Shown here: in pieces, positions 53,301 through 63,460 of the stretch
Layout: the number at the start of each line of letters is the position of its first letter
Numbering within the stretch: position 1 is the stretch's first letter
NCBI GenBank assembly: GCA_020744225.1
Contig: JAGMWG010000005.1
Span: 1,240,001-1,304,000, forward strand
DNA: 64,000 nt
From: Paraphoma chrysanthemicola
Taxonomy: Eukaryota > Ascomycota > Dothideomycetes > Pleosporales > Phaeosphaeriaceae
Direction of reading: 5' to 3'
The notes under the pieces: generated by a model
The model's input: the letters and a program-made list of their open reading frames with translations, nothing else
What the model was told of the DNA's origin: nothing
Database searches by the model: none
Made by a program: the position numbers and the translations under genes

Positions 53301-55209
53301 TCTGGAGACGCTCAAGTTCTTCTCGGAGACCCTGACGCTGCACCTCGGTCTGCTCGTATGCATCCTTAGCATCATCGCGCTCCTCAACCAACTCTTCGAT
53401 TCTGCTATTCGCAGATGCCAGGCTAGCCTTTAACTGCTCGACTGAGCTGTTGGTTTGGTTCTCAGACGTGTCCCGCTCTTTGTTGACTTTGGCTGCATCT
53501 TCGACTTGCTTGAGAAGTGCATCCCGTTCAGTCTTGACCTTTTCGAAATCTTTGTTGAGCTCTGACTGGCTGAGGCGGTCAGATTCTGCCTTGTTGACTT
53601 GTTCAATCATAGCTTTGATTCGCACTTGCAGCCCATCTCGTTCCTTTTCGAGTAGAGTTCTCGCAATGTTGACCTTGGACAAATTGGTCTTTTCGTTTGT
53701 AAGGTCGACTGTGATCGTCTGAAGCTGCTTCTTGACTGTCTGAAGCTCGCCCTCGATCATCTCAAGCTCATCCTGTGTCTTCTCGCACTCCTGCTCCATA
53801 CTCTCCAATGCAGCTTCTGAGTCTCGGAGCTCTCGCCTGTGATCATCAGTGGCCTCTCTGGACTTTCGCTTCTCAATCTCCAGCTCATTTGTAGCAGCCT
53901 GTACTCGTCGTGTCAATTCATCCTGTCTCTTCTCACGCTCCTTCTTCTCATTCTCGAGTGCAGCGTCCACATCGCTGAGTTGCTGTTGCACCTCGACGAG
54001 CCTCTTTTCACACTCTTCGTGGCTCTGTTCATCCACAGCCCTGCGAGCACTATTCCGCTGCTCTAAAACGGTCGCAAGATCCTCGTCTGAAGTTTCAATA
54101 ACGTTGCGTATGTCGTGCTCAAGCTCTGCAGCGCGGTTATTGGCAGCAATGATGACATTCTCTGCCCTTTGAACAAGGCTCCTCAGCTCGTCAGCCTTCT
54201 TGTCCGCCTCAGATTTGGAAGCATGGGCTGCCTCACGCTCGGCAATGATCTCTTTGGCGTGGACGACTGTCTCTTGGAGTTTCCTGGTGGAGTTTTCGTT
54301 CTCGGCGGCAAGATAGGTGATGTCATCATTGAGGTATTTGGATTGCTCTCTTTCGCGACTGCGCTCAATTTGTTCGGTCTCTAGGCCGTGTCGAAGTTTC
54401 TTGTTTTCCGTTGTGAGGCGGTCTACTTCGGCTTGAAAGTTGGCTTGCGTGTTCTGGTAATTGATGAGTTCTGATTCAAGGGAGGTACTGCGATCGTTTG
54501 CGCTGGATAGTTGGCCACGGGCGTTCTCCAGCTGTAGACTGAGGTCATGAACCTCACTTTGCAGTTCCTTTCTCTCGGTGGTCGTATCTTGTAGTTTGTT
54601 CTGATCTTTGGTCCTTGGAGCTGGTTTCTGAGGTTCTTTATCCTTCACGTCGTGTATCTCGGCTCCACGAGACGCATTTGGTGGGAGGAATCCAATATTT
54701 GAGCGACGGGCGCCGGTCTTGCCTGTTCGTCCAAAGCATGAGCGACGCAACCTCCACAGCGCGAAAATCAGCAGAAAAGGCATGATCACGAGACTCAAAG
54801 CCTTCCGTGGGTCACACACAACGGGCTCCTCAAGTGGCGGTAGTGATGTGACTTCAATCACTTGCGAATGACCCTGTCGACCCTCTACAAATTCGAGTTG
54901 CGTGACGTTGACTTCACCCGAGTAACAGATAAATCTTGGATGCGGCCACGCAGCATCGAAAGTAGAAATGTTTGGCGATAGGTAGGTTCTTTTGCGGTCC
55001 ATGATGTCAGGATCTTTATTGCCCCATATAACGTCCTCAGGCTGTTGTCTTTCGTTGAGTAGCATACAGTTCATGGTTGTGACTGCCAAATATCGCGAAT
55101 CTTCAGAGACAGATTCATTGTTGGGATTGACGAGCCATGTGTCTAGAGGCCGAAGCAAGAAATCGCGCCACTTGGCCGGCTGAGGCCCATCGGTGTCATT
55201 GGCTGCCAT
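50395..55209 (-). CDS. Giant membrane-anchored coiled-coil protein with two C2HC zinc fingers
   Basis: A single 4.8-kb exon encoding 1604 residues. Residues 1-135 form a small domain with sequons at Asn4, 31, 80 and 101 and cysteines 48, 95 and 132. One hydrophobic helix (about 137-153) follows, then a strongly basic stop (RLRRSCFGR), so the N-terminus is predicted lumenal or external without a cleavable signal. Residues about 200-1230 are nearly continuous heptad coiled coil, very rich in Glu, Lys, Gln and Ala. Two zinc-finger-like motifs follow: CDNCNEPMPKGRFKHLKTC (about 1258) and CSTCGLTFRQDWWKKHAPKH...C (about 1360), like zf-C2HC ZC2HC1-type fingers. The tail is Gly/Pro/Ser-rich and disordered. 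No orthologue with known function is recognised; a tether, scaffold or golgin-like role is inference. Confidence 0.75.
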   Translation of the reverse strand: MAANDTDGPQPAKWRDFLLRPLDTWLVNPNNESVSEDSRYLAVTTMNCMLLNERQQPEDVIWGNKDPDIMDRKRTYLSPNISTFDAAWPHPRFICYSGEVNVTQLEFVEGRQGHSQVIEVTSLPPLEEPVVCDPRKALSLVIMPFLLIFALWRLRRSCFGRTGKTGARRSNIGFLPPNASRGAEIHDVKDKEPQKPAPRTKDQNKLQDTTTERKELQSEVHDLSLQLENARGQLSSANDRSTSLESELINYQNTQANFQAEVDRLTTENKKLRHGLETEQIERSREREQSKYLNDDITYLAAENENSTRKLQETVVHAKEIIAEREAAHASKSEADKKADELRSLVQRAENVIIAANNRAAELEHDIRNVIETSDEDLATVLEQRNSARRAVDEQSHEECEKRLVEVQQQLSDVDAALENEKKEREKRQDELTRRVQAATNELEIEKRKSREATDDHRRELRDSEAALESMEQECEKTQDELEMIEGELQTVKKQLQTITVDLTNEKTNLSKVNIARTLLEKERDGLQVRIKAMIEQVNKAESDRLSQSELNKDFEKVKTERDALLKQVEDAAKVNKERDTSENQTNSSVEQLKASLASANSRIEELVEERDDAKDAYEQTEVQRQGLREELERLQMDGSHAAQAEKSSEDGTDDLFGDNDINTELRAELAEARKELEQSVPKIELEEVKKELDQANTSAATRIAALEEDVQKQKQLADHHVEENNRSKTKISALAEELRYAEELCQTQADRIEELEKKIAELEGQLKDTATLAVTPEMQVEERHIDELQDEVARLKEELETAHAKSVQATADLTATKKQVEELRQVQAEKEKIDAELEDTKDALKELRDHFDRDTAARDEEKKKLVAELEALKSAAIPVNKAMEDLKTCKQDRKSRDQTIEQLRYQLDVCKLDQEKLAEAEKKALDAEETSKVHHETRQMQDDHIAKLSEMLKESRQKVDELETAHKVHDEELEEAKQQLQQKQELRETATNNMKKVEEANNELQTTVEKLDAELKSAHKKNDELQAARAANDSVEKVKQLENEIENLKVEKTQHDGELQDRVEQATTELQEKMDKEHKKILKEEKKKWAEVAEKKCTLEMDKEKEKWETKTTDDMEKMLNEEKETHAKKLEEEKKAWHERCSKEKEELLAQQKAETEERAQDDAKRFEEERRKLLEEAEKKLEEQKKEWHEQAEKKCAQEKKALLDEHNAKQEKKPEYLSRPQSSQKSTLASPQTSPTHFQNQETGTQKREPVENCDNCNEPMPKGRFKHLKTCKHKKIKDAGTKSNDFSAPSAPPSRTGSASSLYSSDSRPIIRLPPRQDSPPMSAAQRHGPPVTSNRLQKNRRTLHGSNGEELVNCSTCGLTFRQDWWKKHAPKHREACSLWAKHRNAEFLDGEHISPDRDHAVYQQSIDAGSPSRIGSAHGSPTGPVGAGRSQSAGLSPGFAPPGFGGPQLPMFEYQGQGAAPYALSPTGSARLFTASPQGMSPMSTGSSTGNMGQGFAAPPSLSDPGSIEPQSQPTWLAQGMEDQDDSTSAEHLSPLPGSQPTSPKPSDGGESSEINSIDAELFALAVSPTETSESGLGLDAEESVVPDEQTKETDNE

Positions 55210-55516
55210 GATTGTATAATGTCGGAATGGATAGCTTTGAGTTTAGTGCGTTGGTAACGACAGCAGTGCTTGAAATATTGTTCGTGATCGGGAAGTTGAG
55301 AGGTAGCAAATGTGGCATGTCAGAACTGAAGGCCATGTGGAGCTGAGATGATGCCAATATGGAGAAAGATATTCTTTGTTACGTCACTCGCGTTCTTGTC
55401 GGGTATCTGCAGTCAACTAACGCAGTCTCACCCCCACAAAGCTTCAAAGAAGAATGTACCACGAGGAACAAAGCACCAAGATTGTACAGTTTGGTACCCC
55501 TGCGTTATTACATTGC
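55210..55516. promoter_or_regulatory. Coiled-coil gene upstream region and GH36 3' flank
   Basis: 307 bp between two minus-strand genes, a compact promoter for the giant coiled-coil gene. No motif or extra gene recognised. Confidence 0.45.
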
Positions 55517-58360
55517 TCATCGAATCACAACTTCGACATTGACCTCGTTGCTCCAAGATGTTTTCTGATCTGTCTCCTCATAGGCTCGGACAAGGTCGAT
55601 CTCGAGGACATTCTCGTCGGCGTCACTGACTTTTACACAATGAGATGCGATAGGCTTGCCAAAGATGAGGGCAAAGAAGTCGTCTTTGATGGATCGCTGC
55701 TTCAGATCGGAGATGTAGATGCCTTCGAACGTTAGTGTCGCAGTTTCGCGATGTAGAGTGTCAGACTCACCATATGTACCGAGCACCTTCAGAGCAGTCC
55801 AGATCCGCAGTCTTCCCGATGCGCGATCAATGTAGCTGTCAGTGTTGACGATAGCTGCAGCTCCCGTCATTTTTCCTATGATGCCTAGGTTCGTGACTGT
55901 GATGTCTTCAGGACCTGCTCCCGGCACACCGCGCTTGAGTTTGAAGGACTGTAACGGATAGGCGGACAAGATTTCCCAGCCACGCACAGCGAGCTCAACG
56001 TGCACAAGAGCATCACTTCGCTTGACACTGGTAGGCTTCGTAACCTGACCACTTGTGTGGCTTCTTACAATGTACGACCCTTCTTCCGCACCAGGGAAGG
56101 AGTCGAGTCCAATTAATTCTGCAAGCGGTCGTTGAAGACAATTGAAGACACCCAGGATACTGATTCCAGTGTGGGCCATGCCAACATATGTGGCGACCTT
56201 CAAAAGTACCGCATCGTCAAATGAGTTGTATGCTGATGTGCTTTTGCCAACAATATGAGGACGAAGGATGACTGTGTCGCCTCGTGGTGTGTTGCCAGTC
56301 ATTTGGGCAATCAAATCGACACCATGCTGGCCGGGCACATCTGTGATGTATATGGGACCTCCAGACACACAACGTCCTGCGCCATGGAAAGCTGCATAGT
56401 CATGCGAAGTCTGAAACATATCCCAATCGGGAAGAATGTTGAGATGCTGCGTGAGGATTGAATTGTGTGCATTGCAGAAGATATGCCAGGGATGCGAGGC
56501 GGGAACGTCTGGGAAGAAGTCATCTGAGTTGCGCAGCAGTACCTTTGGCTTGTTGGAGGGTAGTTGGGAATGGAAGATGATTTGCGGCGTTTGCGACATG
56601 CAAGATATCGCTTTGGCGGAGAAGTATCGCAACTGGTTGATGTTCCAGGCATCTTGATACGCCTGAATAAGGCTTCGACGATCATCGGCGTTCTTGATCT
56701 CATCGAGAAAGAACTGGCTGTCCGTCTTGACCGAGTCGATGCCGGCAGAGCTCAGAAATTCGTAGAAGTCCTTGTAGAAACGACCGACATCTTCTTCCGC
56801 CACCATGGAGACCTCTCCTCCGGACACGCCGTCTTTTGTTTGCACTCGCACAGTTTTGTACTCTTTTGCGATCTTGCCATCAGGTGCTATACCGCCCCAG
56901 TAGCCTTGAATTGCGTGCCAGACGGCGATGTGCTTGATGTTCTTGTTGTTACTTCGAATATCGCTGACCGTAGCCTTGAGTCCACGTGGGAAGCCGCCCT
57001 TATTGGCTTCAAATTCAACCCAACCGCTGTCGAACTGAGTCTCACCGTTAGTCTACATTGCATGAGCGACGGTCTTAAATCAGCACAAGAAACGTACCAG
57101 GGATTGCCAGTTGTCATCGATGATCAGATTGCTGATGTTGATGTTGTTCTTCTTCAGTGAATCAAGAGCGTTGAATATCTTGTCTTCGGTGAGATTTTGG
57201 CCAAGACCGTTCCAGGTGCAGTACGACAGGCCATCGTCTGCGGATTACGGTCATTATGAACTCATTTGCACGTGAAGTGACATTGTGACTTACACCAGTT
57301 CTCGAGCCATTGCGGCTTGAAGCCGTCAATCAATGCCTGGTATTCGGCATCTACTTGCCCTTCCAATACTTCATAGTCCATGACGAGCTTACGAGCATGG
57401 TACATGGTAGCAGCGACGGCGCTTTCCAGAGATTTCCCAACGGCTGCTATGAGGTTCACGGTCCCTTCTGATTCGCGGTCGTTCTGCGAATTGACCACTA
57501 TCCGGCCGTCACCGTCATGGCGGAAAATCGTCAAGACATCTTTGATGCCGCTTATTGCAAGAACGACTAGATGCGACCCATCTTTACGCTCGAATGCTGT
57601 GAGGATTGCATCCTTGTCTGGCTGGAATTTGTCCTTGCCCTGGCGAGGGGCTAGCCAAGGACTCCATATTCGCGTTACAGCAAACCAGCGGGAAAAGGAA
57701 GTCGGTTTGCCCAGCTTCTCGTCGAGGATGCCAGGGTTCTTCCCGGAAGCTGCCTTGACTGGGCCGGTTATAGACCAAAGTTGGGTGTCAGGCGTATCAC
57801 TTCGCTCAGGTGTAATTGTCAGGAAGGGAGGTAGTTCGTCGATATAGTGGGTCAAGTCACTTTTGAGTGGGTCTGCTGATTGATAGATGAGGTGACCGTC
57901 TGAAGTGGAGAAGGCTTCATTCGCCCATTTCCAGGGTTCATCTTCTGCCGCTCGGAAGGTAATAGTATAGGAAAGATAGCTGCTGTTTGTTGGGCGGCCG
58001 GGAAGATCAATGGTAAAGAACTGGCGCCGGACGTTGGCGCGACTTGCATGGATCACGGTCTTGGTTGATCGGCATCAGTACTTATGCAGATGGCAGGGGT
58101 TAAAACCCTACCACACTCGGCTCTACGCTGGCCTTGAGGCTGAGGCTCGTCCATTGGTCGACGCCTTGGAAATTGTGCCACAGAGCGACGTCCCAAGTCT
58201 TGTCAGAGCCAGCCGAGCTCTCAATTAGCACAGTGAAGCGGACCTGGGAGGTGTTCAGCCATTGTTAAAGTCAGAGAGTAGCGTATCTTACAGATTCGGT
58301 CTCGGGAGTGACCACTGTAGTCTGGCCTAGGGGAGGATGGCAGAGGAGTGATGCGTACAT
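55517..58360 (-). CDS. GH36-type glycosidase, Sip1/raffinose-synthase-like
   Basis: Six exons: 58360..58292, 58243..58112, 58059..57294, 57237..57098, 57052..55771 and 55722..55517; 864 residues. The first two introns bring in an N-terminal beta-domain (RFTVLIESSAGSDKTWDVAL). The catalytic barrel shows WYDDGLSYCTWNGLGQN, IDDNWQSL, DSVKTDSQ (the Asp is the expected nucleophile) and LRNSDDFFPDVPASHPWHIF (carrying the expected acid/base region). The family includes raffinose synthase, stachyose synthase and alkaline alpha-galactosidase; in fungi it is annotated as Sip1-like, with activity on alpha-galactosides likely but unproven. No signal peptide is seen. The last intron (48 bp, 3n, no stop) is inferred from GTGAGT, CACTAAC and because its removal restores LGTYGIYISDL; without it 16 residues would be inserted. 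Confidence 0.88.
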
Positions 58361-58701
58361 GATTGCTCAATTCAAGCTGGACAAGAGGGCTATGGGACAA
58401 GACTAGAGCTGGACAGATGCGGCAAGCATGCAATGTGAGTAGTATGCAGTCAAGAAAAGACACAGAAGTGCATTGATCAAAGAAAGATGGCTTGAAAGGC
58501 GGTATATGTATTGCTAGAGCAGGTGAAGTGCTACATAGAGTTAAGGTTCGAGGTCAAATGACGCGTGCGGAGGTGCTTCGGGGAAGCCGCAACGGTCACT
58601 GAGCTTCCAGCTCGGGCCAATCAGCGCGGGCCGGTCCCTCACACTTGCCTTTTTCGATATTGCTCGACTTTGACGGACGCGACCCGTGGCAGTCTGTCGC
58701 A
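58361..58701. promoter_or_regulatory. Divergent promoter GH36 / MSY1
   Basis: 341 bp between divergent starts. No element identified. Confidence 0.45.
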
Positions 58702-60794
58702 ATGTCGCTGCTGAGACATCTGTCACGGCCACGGCAATATGTCTGCCAGCACTGTATACGGCGAGTGCACGTGTGGGAGCATGGCAATCGTGGCAAGCAT
58801 GGCAAGCACTCGAAGGAGTCCTCATGGGCTGGTGAAGAGACGAACGCAGTAGCACGACAGGATGCGTGGGAGAAGCAGGCGGGCAGAATCAGGTCCGGGG
58901 CACAGCAGAGCATGCTGAGCGTGCTGGAGGAGCGTGGCTTCGTCAAGGACGTGGCAGGGTAGGCATATATGAAGTGTCTCATCCGCACATGGCCATGCTA
59001 ACAACCACGCGACAGTGGCCGGCAGACGCTCGACTGGCTGCTCACCGAGAAGCGCATCGGCGCATACGTCGGCGTGGACCCCACCGCGCCTTCCCTCCAT
59101 GTCGGCCACCTCCTGCCGCTCATGGCGCTGTACTGGATGTACCTCCATGGCTACTACACCGTCAGCTTGGTGAGCCACCCACCGCCGAGTGCTGCGACGC
59201 CAGGTTAATGTCGAGTCTTAGTTGGGCGCAGGCACAGTACAAATTGGCGACCCGTCGGGGAGGACTACCGCTCGCTCGCGACAGGGCGCAGACACGCAGG
59301 GCTTGAACGTGCAGAGCATAAAGCTGCAGCTCGACAAGCTGTGGAACAACGTGCGGTGCTTGGGCATAAAACACCAGTACTCGCCGCTCACAAGCAGGAA
59401 ACAAGACATCCTGAACAACAAGAAATGGCTCGAGAGGCTCAATGCGGTAGAATTTATGCGCGACCTCGGGTCTGGCATGCGCCTGGGTTCTATGCTTGCG
59501 CGCGACTCGTACGTACGTCTCCACGCCTTCCAGTTACCCTCTGACGACCTCTAGTGTGAAGCTGCGCATGGAAACCGGCGAAGGCATGGCCATCTCCGAG
59601 TTCAGCTATCCTCTCTTCCAGGCCTACGACTGGTGGAGCATGTACCAGGCGCATGGCGTCCAGCTTCAAATTGGCGGCTCCGACCAGTACGGCAACATCT
59701 GCGCGGGGATGGATGCTGTCAGCCACATGCGGAAGATTCGTGGAATGGATAAACGAAACGACCAAGACGATCCCAAAGTGGCTACCTATGGCCTCACGAC
59801 GCCTCTTCTCACCACCGCTTCCGGCGAGAAGTTTGGCAAGAGTGCTGGCAATGCCGTCTGGCTGGACAAGGAGATGATGAACTCGTTCGATCTGTATCAG
59901 GTACATACCACCAGATCCCCTCCTGGAGAGTGTCGCTGATTACTGTAGTACTTCCTGCGCACCGCCGACGACGACGTCGAGCGCTACCTCAAGCTCTTCA
60001 CCTTCCTCACCATGGACGAAATCCGCCTTCTCATGGGTGAACAGCGCCGCGACGAATCAAAGCGCACAGCACAACACATTCTCGCTCGCGAAATCGTCGA
60101 GCTCGCCCACGGCGCAGCAGACGCCAGAAAGGCCGAAGCAGCACACAAGGAAGCCTTCAGCCACGGCACAAACACCTTCCCGCTCAGCTTATTGAGAAAC
60201 AAACTCGCCGCTATCCAAAAACCTGAAAACAAATTCGGAATGATATCAGCAAAGCGGCACATGGAGCTCATTGCGCACAAGGCAAACTTCGCTGCGTCAT
60301 CCACCGCACAAGCAACGCCCAGCACCACAGTTGACCCTGCAGCCCACGGAGCTGACAATGATATCATCTCCCTTCCCCTCTCTGCCCTCTTGCCCGGCTC
60401 CTTCCCACGCATCCTGCACGCCGCGGGCCTCGCATCGTCCAAGAGCGAAGCACACCGCCTCATCGCCAAGAAGGGCGCATACGTCGTGGTCCCGAACTCT
60501 GGCGAAACAGAGAGCCCGACGGCGCTGCAGTGGGTGAATATCGAAGCCGGTGCGACGGCGGATCCCAATCACTTTCTGGTCGATTTCGAAGCACTAATTC
60601 TTCGGGCGGGCAAGAGTCGGATTCAGATTGTTCGCGTCGTTACGGATGAGAAGTATGAAGAGGGATTGTTGAATGGTGTAAGGAGTAGTGAGAACAAGGA
60701 GACTGAACAAAAGGAGATTGAAGAGACGGATAAAACAAAAACGGAGGAAGTGGACGAGGTCGAGGAGGTGTCGGGCAGTAATCCAAAGCCTTGA
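58702..60794 (+). CDS. MSY1: Mitochondrial tyrosyl-tRNA synthetase
   Basis: Five exons: 58702..58958, 59016..59169, 59222..59508, 59555..59900 and 59949..60794; introns 46-57 bp; 629 residues. The N-terminus (MSLLRHLSRPRQYVCQHCIRR in two parts: MSLLRHLSRP, then RQYVCQHCIRR) is Arg-rich without acids, a mitochondrial presequence. Class I signatures: VDPTAPSLHVGH (HIGH equivalent 114-117) and GEKFGKSAG (KMSKS equivalent near 325). LQIGGSDQYGNI is the tyrosine/tRNA site seen in bacterial-type TyrRS. A C-terminal S4-like RNA-binding domain (ILHAAGLASSKSEAHRLIAKKGAYV) follows. The last 35 residues are an acidic, Glu/Lys/Thr-rich tail not typical of the family core. In some ascomycetes this enzyme also assists group I intron splicing; whether this one does is unknown. 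Confidence 0.93.
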
Positions 60795-61107
60795 AGGCGA
60801 ACGACGAACGCGTGTAGTCGCGACCTGGACACGCCCCTAGCCTCTGACGATGTATAGTATTGTAGCAATATAACAGTCAACTCACACAACTGCAGCGAGA
60901 CTGGATCGAGGGGCATGTAATCACATTGATTAAGTATGTATGCAGCGCTGTTCCAACCATATACCCATCGCTCTACAACCCCGGCCACGCAGCGCCCTAT
61001 GCAAGCTCATCACTCGGCGCAATCCGTCCAATCTCAGAGGGGAATCTATGGATATCGCAAAAAGAAAAGAAGACGGCCGTCATCATCGGCGGAACCCGAA
61101 TTCACGT
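60795..61107. other. Convergent intergenic region MSY1 / DnaJ gene
   Basis: 313 bp tail-to-tail region with both 3' UTRs. Nothing else recognised. Confidence 0.45.
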
Positions 61108-62963
61108 TCAAGCAGACGTCTTCTCCTTTTCCTTCTTCTTCTCCTTCTTGTCGTGGTGGTGCTTCTCGTGCTTGTTTTCCTTCTTCGCTGCTGCTTCAGC
61201 CATGAGCTGCTCGAATGCCATGAAGTCGCCTTCTTCTTCGGGGTCACGCTCCGCCTAGCAGGTGTTAGCCACTTTCGAATCCGATTTCGTGCCATCGTTT
61301 GACATACCTTCTGGAACATCTCTCCGATGATAATCAGTGCGTGCGCTCGCTCAACACGCTTCTCCAGCTTGACCTTCTTGTCGTTCAATACCGCGTCGCA
61401 AACGTCGCGGAGCACGCTCTGAATCTCAAACTTGCTGCCTCTCCATGCCGCTGCGAGGATCTTGCCCGTCACCTTCTTCTCGTACTCGGCCTTCTTCTCA
61501 TCCGTCCACGCTTCACCACCCTGCTCTTCAAGCTTAGCCATCTCCTCCATGGTAAGCTGCGCGTCTATCGCAGCACTCATCGTGCTCCATGTGTCTTTGA
61601 CTAAAGTGCCCTTGTCCTTGATGCGCGAGAAGAAGCCCGAAATACCCAGGAACTTTTGTGATTTGAGGAAAGACGAGGCCTTCATGATGTATGTTGCACC
61701 GATGGCATGCAGGATCTCCAGGCCAAACGACTCCATCTTAAGGTTTTCGATCTCGAGGTGAATCTTCTCCTTGAACGCGGAGGTCACATCCGACGCTTTG
61801 TCGGTCTCAGTCCATACTGAGATGCGGTCGGTGAGCTTTTTGGAGAGATTTGCTATGCGCTCTTCCCGAATCTTTTTCCGCTCTAGCTCATATGCCGCGA
61901 GCTCTTCACGCTGCTCCTTTGTCAGGCCAGCCTTCTTCTTTTGCTTCTCGCGTAGCTCCTTCTCCGCATCAGTCATGCCTGCTGCCTCCATGCGTGCCTC
62001 TTCCTCTGACTTGTCCATGATTGCAGCCCGGATTGGTACAGCCCCGCGTTTCGGTGTGCTTGTGCCAGAGGCGGATGGTGGGGAAGTGGTACCTGCGGCC
62101 AGTGGTGGTTCGGCGACAGGCTCGGCGTACGCAGGCGGTGGTGCACCATATGCTGGAGGCGCTTCTGCGGTGTGTGCGGCTGCTCGCTCGGCTTCGGCCT
62201 CTGCCTCTTTCGCTTTGGCGGCAGCACTCGGGCTGGTCGTGTCGGCTGCGCCAGGGGTGGGATCGGTCGCCGTTGGTTGTCCTGCAGGAGCAGAGCTGGA
62301 TGCTTCTGCCTTCTCAGCTTGTGCTGCCGCAGCTTCTTGCTCCTCCATTTCTCGCATTGAAATCTCCATGGTCTTGGTCAGGTCCTTCATGAGCGATATC
62401 TCGCCGATCCTGCAGCGGTTAGCAGTTGTTCTTGTGCTTTGTGACCCGCATTTTGCGTGCAAGTGTTGTGACGTACCAGTCCACGAAGGCCTCTCCACCA
62501 AAGATCATGGTGAAGAACTCGGACGGATCCTCTGGAGCCTAGTCAGCGCGCCGCAACTACATTCGAGTCTTATATTGCGTACCAAACCCGCTACTCGGCA
62601 TCGCTCCTTCCTTGCCATATTTGTCGTAAGCCGCTCGTAGTTGGTCGTCGCTGAGAATCTGGTACGCTTCGCCAATCTATTGCAATGTGAGCCCCGCATC
62701 ACCAAAACATAGTGACAGACGTGACAGCAACCGATGCCCGCGCGGCAGGAGAAGACCTACTTCTTGAAACTTTGCGTGCGCCGTTTCGTCGCCAGGATTC
62801 TTGTCTGTCCACATATGAGCTTCGAACACTTCCTCTCCGAGCACATGCGCGCATTACCGGGATGTAGTTTGATAGCAAGCTTGCGGTACGCCTTCTTGAT
62901 CTCGAGTTCGGTTGCTGTGGGAGGCACGCCGAGGGCGTCATAGTATGCTGTTTCTACGACCAT
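61108..62963 (-). CDS. DnaJ/DnaJ-X co-chaperone (Caj1/Djp1-like)
   Basis: Six exons: 62963..62858, 62804..62761, 62676..62583, 62531..62477, 62409..61308 and 61254..61108; introns 51-84 bp; 515 residues. The J domain is complete after splicing: YYDALGVPPTATELEIKKAY, then KLHPDKNPGDE; the HPD triad at 34-36 is split by the first intron. A degenerate GF-like linker is followed by an Ala/Pro/Glu-rich disordered stretch (about 140-230), then the DnaJ-X domain (SFGLEILHAIGATYIMKASSF) and a His/Lys-rich tail (KHEKHHHDKKEKKK). Yeast relatives Caj1 and Djp1 are Hsp70 co-chaperones; Djp1 assists peroxisomal and mitochondrial protein import. Which of the two this matches cannot be decided by eye. Confidence 0.9.
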
Positions 62964-63460
62964 GATTGCGGGTATCGATATGTGGGTAGAGTGTAGAACG
63001 CTTGGGGTTGTCAAGTCAAGTCAAGTCGCTGTTAGGTTTTGGGCGCGCGGAAATTCGTGGCTGCCGCCAGTGCCGCGCCACACAACAGACGTCATCCGCT
63101 GGCTGAGCCACTTTTTGCGCGTTCGCTCACAACAACTCACGCACGTCAATGGCACAGATTGTATGTTCATTCTCATTCATACATATGCCAAATAAGAGAG
63201 CTGACGTCTAGCAGACACCCTCCGAGTCGGGGTATAACTCTCAAGGCCAGATGAATCATGTTAGAAAACCCATATCACCTATCGCCGCCCATGCATAGTG
63301 CCAGAAACAGATTCCGTGATCATGACCCAGTAACCATGTACTTTTGATCCAAACGGGCATAAGCCTCATTGCGGTCCCAAAACGTGGAGTCCGCTTGACT
63401 ACTCGGGAAATCAAGACGAGAGCTGGCCCAGATAGGCCAACTTCTCCAGCATTCGGCTCC
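62964..63460. promoter_or_regulatory. DnaJ gene upstream region and eIF4E 3' flank
   Basis: 497 bp between two minus-strand genes. Includes three copies of TCAAG at 63011-63025, about 50 bp upstream of the DnaJ start codon. No further gene recognised. Confidence 0.45.
63011..63025. repeat. (TCAAG)3 short tandem repeat
   Basis: Three perfect TCAAG units (a fourth partial TC follows), located about 50 bp upstream of the DnaJ start; possibly in its 5' UTR. Confidence 0.85.
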
